A DNA stretch of 6,289 nucleotides from positions 1 through 6,289 of the forward strand of contig CAZHJW010000144.1 in NCBI GenBank assembly GCA_964533265.1, read 5' to 3'. Shown here piece after piece: positions 1 through 5,219 of the stretch. The notes beneath the pieces were generated by a model. It did no database searches and was not told the DNA's origin. It worked only from the letters and a program-made list of their open reading frames with translations. Position numbers and translations under genes: made by a program. Every line of letters starts with the position of its first letter. Position 1 is the first letter of the stretch. Source of the DNA: UBA1100 sp964533265 (GTDB taxonomy: Bacteria; Verrucomicrobiota; Verrucomicrobiia; Limisphaerales; UBA1100).

Positions 1-276
1 AATCACCTTGGATTTCATTTCCATACTACGCTCTTGGCGGAGGAATTCGAGCCGGTCAGTCCACAACAGGTCGCGAGCCTTGGCGGCATCGGCGTGTGTT
101 AATACGACACTACCGAACTTTTGGGCCTTAATATCAGGGCGCTTGTCCCTGACGGTTTTTAAATACCTTTCCAAAGATTGCACCGCACCTCTGGAAGCAA
201 TCTTCTCTGCTGCATCTCCAACAAAAGGAAACCATGCTGCAAAGATAATCCAACCGTAAATAGATTTTCTATTCAT
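1..276 (-). CDS. N-terminal fragment of an exported protein, possibly an alpha/beta-hydrolase (partial, runs off left edge)
   Basis: Reading from the ATG at 276-274, the minus strand stays open for all 92 codons to the window edge. The product starts with a classic Sec signal: a short basic stretch (MNRK), a hydrophobic core around residues 6-19 and a plausible signal peptidase I site after GDA (residues 20-22) or the next Ala. The mature part is helical and charged, with LLWTDRLEFLRQERSMEMKS near residues 70-89. This resembles the N-terminal lead-in of secreted alpha/beta-hydrolases (PHB-depolymerase or peptidase-like) that I recall from Verrucomicrobia and Planctomycetes, in which a Lys-rich, EMK-containing helix precedes the catalytic domain. 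The catalytic part lies outside the window, so the family call is tentative, while the gene itself is well supported. The start is 9 bases after the DUF1080 stop codon, which implies co-transcription and probable translational coupling. No clear Shine-Dalgarno site precedes it. Confidence 0.72.
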   Translation of the reverse strand, partial: MNRKSIYGWIIFAAWFPFVGDAAEKIASRGAVQSLERYLKTVRDKRPDIKAQKFGSVVLTHADAAKARDLLWTDRLEFLRQERSMEMKSKVI

Positions 277-285
277 GGGTCAAAT

Positions 286-915
286 CTACTTGAGAACCCT
301 AATTTGGATGTTCCTATAATGAACCGGCGAGGCGTGGTTCTGCAGGCCAATGAATCCTGACTTGCGTTTGAGGCCGGGTTGATTGTGAGTCTTTGCCAAT
401 TTTGCCAGATCACCCTTCACCACGTGCTCGCCGTTAATCCAGACGTCGCACTTTGTGCCCATGCAACGAATACGCATCGCTTGCCATTCGCCAGCTTTTT
501 TCGTCACACGTCTTTCCGGTGCCTGCACGGCATAAATGGAGCCAGTAAACTGCGCAGGCTTCAGGTTCTTCCACTTGTCACCGTGATCGTCGAGGACTTG
601 GATTTCCATGCCGGCCACCCATGCTGCACCCTCCTTGGGTGCCCTAATGAACACGCCACTGTTGCCGTTCTTTGGAATTTCAAACTCCAATCGCAGGTCA
701 AAATTGGCGTATTCCTCCTTTGTAGCAATCCATTGCGACCCCTTTTTACCAGTGCAGGAAAGCATACCGTCCTTTACCTCCCAGTTAGTAGCTGGCCCGC
801 CTACTCCTACCCAGCCAGCAAGATCACTGCCGTTAAATAGAGGCTGAAACCCCTTTTGCGCTGCCGAACCAATCTGGGTTAGAAAGAATAGACATATTAG
901 AAGAGGCACTTTCAT
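286..915 (-). CDS. Secreted DUF1080 protein (3-keto-disaccharide hydrolase-like domain)
   Basis: This 209-residue protein begins with a Sec signal peptide (hydrophobic residues 4-15, likely cleavage after GSA at residues 17-19). The rest is a single DUF1080 domain (PF06439), a concanavalin-like beta-sandwich. Family hallmarks visible are GFQPLFNGSDLAGW (22-35), the strand NFDLRLEFEI (71-80), NSGVFIR (85-91), MEIQVLDDH (103-111), TGSIY (124-128) and the C-terminal GFIGLQNH (187-194) and FRNI-like YRNIQI (200-205). Some relatives hydrolyse 3-keto-glycosides produced by glucoside 3-dehydrogenases; whether this one does is inference. The length fits a lone domain with no LamG, PA14 or cytochrome fusion. 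The ATG at 915-913 is the start that leaves the signal peptide intact. It follows the DUF1501 stop by 60 bases (916-975), a gap with no convincing promoter or terminator, and precedes the partial exported gene by 9 bases. It is therefore probably the third cistron of the operon. Confidence 0.93.
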   Translation of the reverse strand: MKVPLLICLFFLTQIGSAAQKGFQPLFNGSDLAGWVGVGGPATNWEVKDGMLSCTGKKGSQWIATKEEYANFDLRLEFEIPKNGNSGVFIRAPKEGAAWVAGMEIQVLDDHGDKWKNLKPAQFTGSIYAVQAPERRVTKKAGEWQAMRIRCMGTKCDVWINGEHVVKGDLAKLAKTHNQPGLKRKSGFIGLQNHASPVHYRNIQIRVLK

Positions 916-975
916 GCCGTGACTGTAAAGAGATTGCTAATTGCGGCAATGTGAAACCATTTCAGAAACACAGTT

Positions 976-2277
976 TTACACCGGCTTTAACAAACTTTTG
1001 ATTACATTCCCTTCACTGAGCCTCATAGGCCGACCAATAGGAGTCATCACTTCCTTGTCGTATTCGACCCCCATCTGGTGGAGCACCGTACTGTGAATGT
1101 CCGAAACCCTAACGGGATCTTCTGGCTCCTCGTTTTTTCCTTCAGGATCGGTTTTGCCATGGACATAACCACCCTTGAAACCACCTCCTGCCAGTGCCAC
1201 AGAAAAGCCCTTTGGCCAATGATCACGACCATCCAGACCGTTGATCTTGGGCGTACGACCAAATTCACCAGCGCAAATGACAACGGTATGATCAAGCATA
1301 TCGCGCGCGCGCAATTCACCGATGAGTGCGGCAAAGGCAGGATCAAGAATGGCGTTTAGTCTTGTATGACCTTCGTGGTTGTTAATATGGGTATCCCATC
1401 CACCCAAAGTCACCTCTACACAACCAACCCCTGCTTCAATCAATTGGATTGCGGCCAGACAACCGCGCCCAAAATTTGTATCTCCAAATGCTTCACGCGT
1501 GCGAACCGGAGCTTTGCTGACATCAAAGGCACCCAGTTTATTCGAATTCATCATGGCAAGTGCCCGTTTAACAGTAATATTGTGCAGAGTTGTCTTGTTA
1601 TCCAAATCAGGACGACGACCAAGTGAAAAGGAATCCTCGATAACTTTTAGTGCTTCCAACCTCTTTTCCTGACGTGGAGGCTTTACTCGAACAGACATGT
1701 TTTCCGCACGACCGAGGGAATCATAAACCTTGAACGCATCAAAATGCGCACCCAAATACCCTCCACGGGCCGGCCATTGATCCGGCAAAATTGAAATATG
1801 ACGCGGAATATTTACACCTAGAGCAGGCAACTCGTGACATAGTACTGCACCAATTGAGGGGTGAACCAGTGCTGGAACAGGACGATATCCTGTCTTCATA
1901 TTATAAGCTGCACGCTCGTGATCACCCTCTTGACTGATCATTGAGCGCACAATTGTCAACTCATCTACAATTTCGGCCACCTGCGGCAGGCCTTGGGCAA
2001 TTTCAATCCCTTTAACCGAGGTTTTAATTGCACCAGTATCTCCTGCAATTTTTTGGCCCGGATGCGGATCAAATGTTTCAATCTGACTTGGCCCACCAGC
2101 CATCCACAAAATAATCGTAGATTTTACCTTTGCGTTGTTCGGTTGCTTTTCTTGGGCCCGCCCGAGTATATGCGTCAGTGGAGTCAGCCACGCTAACCCT
2201 CCAAGACCAGCCGACTGCAACAATTTGCGACGTGAAAAAGAACCAGAATTTCCGAGATGGTTGAGTAAAGAGCTCAT
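976..2277 (-). CDS. DUF1501 family exported protein with twin-arginine signal
   Basis: This 433-residue DUF1501 (PF07394) protein belongs to a family related in fold to sulfatases and alkaline phosphatases, with no established reaction. The N-terminus carries a Tat-like signal: SRRKLL at 15-20 followed by a hydrophobic stretch to about residue 37. Family motifs in order are IILWMAGGPSQIETFDP (55-71, the usual GGPS..DTFDP block), GDHERAAYNMKTGY (118-131), LGGWDTH (291-297), GEFGRTP (337-343) and GRDHWP (350-355). The His and Asp residues in the last three motifs are plausible metal ligands. I chose ATG 2277-2275 because it sits just one base after the stop of the upstream DUF1549/DUF1553 gene and places the Tat motif at a normal distance. 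An in-frame ATG at 2382 would add 35 residues overlapping that gene and bury the signal. DUF1549/DUF1553 and DUF1501 genes are habitually paired in PVC bacteria, and this pair follows the rule. Confidence 0.95.
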   Translation of the reverse strand: MSSLLNHLGNSGSFSRRKLLQSAGLGGLAWLTPLTHILGRAQEKQPNNAKVKSTIILWMAGGPSQIETFDPHPGQKIAGDTGAIKTSVKGIEIAQGLPQVAEIVDELTIVRSMISQEGDHERAAYNMKTGYRPVPALVHPSIGAVLCHELPALGVNIPRHISILPDQWPARGGYLGAHFDAFKVYDSLGRAENMSVRVKPPRQEKRLEALKVIEDSFSLGRRPDLDNKTTLHNITVKRALAMMNSNKLGAFDVSKAPVRTREAFGDTNFGRGCLAAIQLIEAGVGCVEVTLGGWDTHINNHEGHTRLNAILDPAFAALIGELRARDMLDHTVVICAGEFGRTPKINGLDGRDHWPKGFSVALAGGGFKGGYVHGKTDPEGKNEEPEDPVRVSDIHSTVLHQMGVEYDKEVMTPIGRPMRLSEGNVIKSLLKPV

Positions 2278-2278
2278 A

Positions 2279-3937
2279 TCAGTGATTCCAGGAAAACTCA
2301 GTCGAATTGATAAGAGCCCAATATAAATCTTCCTGCTTTTCCTGACGGCTTCTGGATTCCTTCTGATCAAGCAACTCAACAAAATATTTTTGCTCTGCCG
2401 GACTTGGACGCCTGGTCAAAACTGACAAATATGCGGCTTCCACCACCATTGGGTTATCCCGCGCGGTAGCCAGAATGCGCGTCGCCGCGTTAGTTACTAA
2501 ATCATCCTTTGTGCGTTCGTAAACTAGTTTTCCATTCATCAACAACAATCGCTGTGAAATTGTCCCTACTCGGGCGTGGAACTCGTCCTCACCAATATCA
2601 CCGTAGTGTTTGATAAACTCACCCTGCTGAATTGCCCGCGCCATCCGAAATATAATATGTGAATCAGCATCAATGGTAGTAAGAGAAGCAGCCTGGACAA
2701 TACTCCCGGCCACTTGTTCGGGGCGCAAACGCGAGACCGGAAAAGCCGCCCAATGGCGATCATGGTTGGCGGTCAACGGCAAATGTCCTTCAGAAACCTT
2801 GCTGTCGAGGCCAAAGACGCGCGTAGAAGCGATCACTCGAATGAGGCGCTGAAGATTAAAATCATGTTCAATCAGGTCATCAACCAGGATTTCCAAACCT
2901 GGTGGATAGGGGCCTTCCAGAGGAATTTCATCGACCGGTTCCACCAACGGGCGACCAAACATCAGTGCCCAAATTCGATTAACTGTAGTCCGCGCAAAGG
3001 ATCTATTTTCCTCGTGAGTCACCCAGTCAGCCAAACGGTCGCGCGGAGCACCACTATCTGGCAACAATTCAGGGAGGAATGGGACCATTTTTGGCACCTC
3101 AGTCAATGGCTTGCGACGGTACTTGTACTCGTAACTCTTGCCAGTCTCACGGATACCAGAAATCTTCATATCCGTACCGGAAAAAAACGAAGCAAGTTGA
3201 TGGAAATCCTTTTGATCCCAACGTTCGTCAAGATAATCGTCATGACACTGAACACAATCTATTCGCACCCCCAAAAAAGCGCGAGTCACGCGGGCAGCCA
3301 GTTTCACCTCATCTGGGTTATTCCCTTCATCATTCTGATCAATAGTCACTGTGATGAAATTAACTTCAGGGTTTCCAGTCCAAACCCCTTCAGCTGTTAT
3401 CAATGACCTTACAACTTCGTCGTAGGGACGGTTTTCATGGAACTGATCACTCAGCCAGCTCACAAAACGCCGGCGGCGGTACGTCACAAACGGCCCGTTC
3501 TCCACGCCCACATAGGAACGTGCAAACCGTTCAGCGAGATAGTCACTGGTTCGCCGATCCTCAAACAAATGGCTGAGCCACCATTGAACGGGGTTATTAG
3601 ACGGGGATACCTCCTCGAAAACCCGAATCTCCTGCAGGGATGGGATTGTCCCCGTCAAACCGAGTGACAAACGCCGAATACGAGTCAGATCATCAGCCGG
3701 AGGGGCCTGAATGATCCCCTCATTTTCCCAGTGAGCAGCAAACTCTGCATCAATATCTTCAACAACATCGACAAACTCAGCCTTTTGATATTGTTCTGCA
3801 GAATAGTCTCTGGGAGGAATAATTTTATCGGATTGCAGGAAGTTGGATCCCACTGCACCTATTCCAAAAACACAAACCGCTACAAAGAGCAGGTTGCGCT
3901 GCCCAACCGGAGAGACTATCTTTTCTATCGCTTTCAC
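2279..3937 (-). CDS. DUF1549/DUF1553 protein with N-terminal membrane anchor and CVQCH motif
   Basis: The 552-residue product starts at a GTG (3937-3935). An N-terminal hydrophobic segment (about 15-34) acts as a membrane anchor or uncleaved signal. DUF1549 (PF07583) spans roughly 53-255. It includes DDLTRIRRLSLGLTGTIPS (82-100), a family hallmark, and CVQCH at 228-232 followed by a WDQKDFHQLASFF block (240-252). DUF1553 (PF07587) spans roughly 293-552: RTTVNRIWALMFGRPLV (316-332), SRLRPEQVAGSIVQAA (402-417), AAYLSVLTRRPSPAE (501-515) and the usual end, LYWALINSTEFSWNH (538-552). Many relatives carry an extra N-terminal cytochrome module (PSCyt1) or inserted LamG or carbohydrate-binding domains; none is present here, so this is a compact version. 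CXXCH could attach one haem c, but that is not shown, and the usual CHDH reads CHDD here. Function is unknown in the family. It is first in the operon. No Shine-Dalgarno site precedes the GTG, and no other in-frame start lies in the gap upstream. Confidence 0.94.
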   Translation of the reverse strand: MKAIEKIVSPVGQRNLLFVAVCVFGIGAVGSNFLQSDKIIPPRDYSAEQYQKAEFVDVVEDIDAEFAAHWENEGIIQAPPADDLTRIRRLSLGLTGTIPSLQEIRVFEEVSPSNNPVQWWLSHLFEDRRTSDYLAERFARSYVGVENGPFVTYRRRRFVSWLSDQFHENRPYDEVVRSLITAEGVWTGNPEVNFITVTIDQNDEGNNPDEVKLAARVTRAFLGVRIDCVQCHDDYLDERWDQKDFHQLASFFSGTDMKISGIRETGKSYEYKYRRKPLTEVPKMVPFLPELLPDSGAPRDRLADWVTHEENRSFARTTVNRIWALMFGRPLVEPVDEIPLEGPYPPGLEILVDDLIEHDFNLQRLIRVIASTRVFGLDSKVSEGHLPLTANHDRHWAAFPVSRLRPEQVAGSIVQAASLTTIDADSHIIFRMARAIQQGEFIKHYGDIGEDEFHARVGTISQRLLLMNGKLVYERTKDDLVTNAATRILATARDNPMVVEAAYLSVLTRRPSPAEQKYFVELLDQKESRSRQEKQEDLYWALINSTEFSWNH

Positions 3938-3994
3938 GGTAGCTGAACCAATCGCCCATACAACACTTACCCACCCACGAGGGAATATACATCA
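3938..3994. other. Divergent 57-base intergenic region between two GTG-started genes
   Basis: This short gap must contain the 5' ends of both the minus-strand operon and the plus-strand membrane-protein gene. I see the TATATT (minus) and GAGGG (plus) noted separately. For the plus strand I see only a poor -10-like CATACA at 3957-3962 with no matching -35. There is no obvious operator palindrome. Because the gap is so short, control elements of each gene probably extend into the other gene's 5' coding or leader region. Confidence 0.6.
3979..3983 (+). promoter_or_regulatory. Weak ribosome binding site supporting the GTG start at 3995
   Basis: GAGGG lies 11 bases upstream of the GTG at 3995. 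It is partly complementary to the 16S rRNA tail and slightly farther away than ideal. The reading frame upstream is open only back to a TGA at 3944-3946 and contains no ATG, GTG or TTG, so this GTG is the first possible start. The GAGGG overlaps the region that would be transcribed from, or promote, the divergent operon. Confidence 0.4.
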
Positions 3995-4012
3995 GTGAAT
4001 ACTCAGCAGCAA
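3984..4012 (-). promoter_or_regulatory. Candidate sigma70-type promoter for the DUF1549-DUF1501-DUF1080 operon
   Basis: On the minus strand, TTGCTG (4012-4007) is separated by exactly 17 bases from TATATT (3989-3984), which is itself preceded by TG. This would start transcription near 3977 and give a leader of about 40 bases before the GTG at 3937. The -35 box matches consensus at only three positions and overlaps the first codons of the divergent membrane-protein gene. The support is position (the only gap upstream of the operon), spacing and a good -10 box. Promoter consensus in PVC bacteria is poorly defined, so this remains a candidate. Confidence 0.33.
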
Positions 4013-5203
4013 GATGATTGGCCACAACAAGCCGACTCATCGGTGGATTCTTTGCCGGCGGTGCTAGATTCACCAAAAGCTCAAGCACCAGAAAACCTAA
4101 CACAACCCAACCAGCCATTCTTTCGTCGAATTGGCCACGGCATTTATTCAGCAACCGGCTGGTGTTTCGGGATGGTTTCTCTAATTTTCGGTTTGGCAAT
4201 TGTCTCGGCGATTCCCGTGGTCAACTTGATTAGCCTTGGATATCTATTGCATATCAGCGGGACCATCGCACGAACCGGTCGTTTGCGCGACGGCTTCATT
4301 GGGGTACGCAAGGCCGGGCGTATAGGCGGTGTCATCCTAGGCATCTGGCTGGTGCTCTGGCCTGCCCGTTTTCTTGCAGCTATGCGTGACTCGGCCTTGA
4401 TCGTAAACCCCACCGGATTAGCCGGATGGAACGTAGGACTTTGGATCGTTACTGCATTAACAACGCTTCATTTAACATGGGCCGTGCTACGCGGAGGCAA
4501 ACTACGCCATTTTGTATGGCCGGCCCCCATCGACTTTATCCGCTGGCTACGCTCGTCCGATAAATTTTCCAGTGCACGCGATGCCCTTTGGAACACTGTA
4601 AGTGGATTACAATTGCCATTTCTATTTTGGCTGGGAGCAAGGGGTTTTGCCGGCACACTGCTGTGGCTTTTAATTCCGGTGGGCCTGATGATTCTGGCCT
4701 CAAACATTACCTCGAATGCCGGCATACTCGTTTCACTTCTGGGCGGATTGATACTGATGGGAGTGCTGCTATACCTACCTTTTCTACAAGTCTGGTTCGC
4801 AAGAGAAAATCGGTTCGGCGCCTTTATTGAGGTTGCGAAGGTCCATCGACTAGGAAACAAGGCTCCGTTCATGTTTTGGTTGGGGCTCCTTCTGACGCTG
4901 GCACTGGCAGTCCCACTATTTCTAATGAAAATAGAACTAACGCCAGCGGAAATCACTTGGCTTCCCGCACTCTTTTTTGTGGTCTTTGGGCTGCCAGCCC
5001 GATTGATGGTCGGCTGGGCGATGGGGCGAGCTAATCTTCGCGAGACTTCCCGTCAATTCACATTGCGGTGGCTCTTCAGATTAGCAGCATTGCCGATTGT
5101 TTTTGGTTATACACTGATCCTTTTTCTCACCCAGTTTATTTCCTGGAACGGCACCCGCAGCCTGCTTGAGCAACACGCGTTTCTCGTACCTAGCCCATTC
5201 TGA
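3995..5203 (+). CDS. Polytopic membrane protein of unknown function, PVC-type family
   Basis: The 402-residue product has a GTG start. Residues 1-42 are a Gln/Pro/Asp-rich, probably disordered cytosolic tail. About eight hydrophobic segments follow, near 58-80, 109-130, 147-165, 208-234, 242-266, 293-311, 322-342 and 361-383. Distinct loop motifs are SLGYLLHISGTIARTGRLRDG (80-100), which is followed by FIGVRKAGRIGG (101-112), FLQVWFARENRFGAF (263-277) and PARLMVGWAMGRAN (334-347). I recall very similar blocks (SLGYLLEASGRVARTGRLRDGF, and LQARFAAENR) in uncharacterised planctomycete membrane proteins, so I regard it as a conserved PVC family without an assigned role. No transporter signature, ATP-binding motif or catalytic motif is visible. 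It is divergent from the DUF1549 operon across 57 bases and convergent with the ceramidase-like gene. A start at Met60 is possible but would remove the tail and part of the first helix. Confidence 0.87.
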   Translation: MNTQQQDDWPQQADSSVDSLPAVLDSPKAQAPENLTQPNQPFFRRIGHGIYSATGWCFGMVSLIFGLAIVSAIPVVNLISLGYLLHISGTIARTGRLRDGFIGVRKAGRIGGVILGIWLVLWPARFLAAMRDSALIVNPTGLAGWNVGLWIVTALTTLHLTWAVLRGGKLRHFVWPAPIDFIRWLRSSDKFSSARDALWNTVSGLQLPFLFWLGARGFAGTLLWLLIPVGLMILASNITSNAGILVSLLGGLILMGVLLYLPFLQVWFARENRFGAFIEVAKVHRLGNKAPFMFWLGLLLTLALAVPLFLMKIELTPAEITWLPALFFVVFGLPARLMVGWAMGRANLRETSRQFTLRWLFRLAALPIVFGYTLILFLTQFISWNGTRSLLEQHAFLVPSPF

Positions 5204-5219
5204 AAAATAGATAGCAAAT

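Noticed and set aside
8..259. 83-codon plus-strand open frame at the left edge
   Set aside because: It lies opposite the 92-codon minus-strand frame, which has a good signal peptide and operon spacing. The plus-strand product is Ser/Arg-rich without motifs.
379..840. 153-codon plus-strand open frame
   Set aside because: It is antisense to the DUF1080 gene, whose family motifs are unambiguous; the predicted protein shows no recognisable feature.
952..964. Perfect inverted repeat TGAAA-CCA-TTTCA between DUF1501 and DUF1080, considered as a terminator or attenuator
   Set aside because: The five-pair stem is AT-rich and no T-tract follows on the minus strand, so it is unlikely to stop transcription; such a short repeat is expected by chance.
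1302..1312. Alternating CG tract (11 bases) in the DUF1501 gene, considered as a repeat or Z-DNA site
   Set aside because: It simply encodes part of ELRARDM with common Arg and Ala codons, is short, and lies inside coding sequence with no related copy nearby.
2278..2382. N-terminal extension of DUF1501 starting at the ATG at 2382
   Set aside because: It would overlap the DUF1549/DUF1553 gene by about 100 bases and place the twin-arginine motif some 50 residues in. The Met at 2277 gives a normal Tat signal and a standard one-base junction.
2714..3406. 230-codon plus-strand open frame
   Set aside because: It is fully antisense to the well-supported DUF1549/DUF1553 domains, and its translation has no domain, signal or sensible composition.
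3825..4199. 124-codon minus-strand open frame spanning the divergent gap
   Set aside because: It overlaps the starts of both flanking genes, is out of frame with DUF1549/DUF1553, and its translation (many Trp and Cys, no motif) looks like an antisense shadow of the membrane-protein gene.
4468..4956. 162-codon minus-strand open frame inside the membrane-protein gene
   Set aside because: It is a complement shadow of hydrophobic codons, rich in Arg, Ser and Pro; the plus-strand frame has coherent transmembrane helices and conserved loops.
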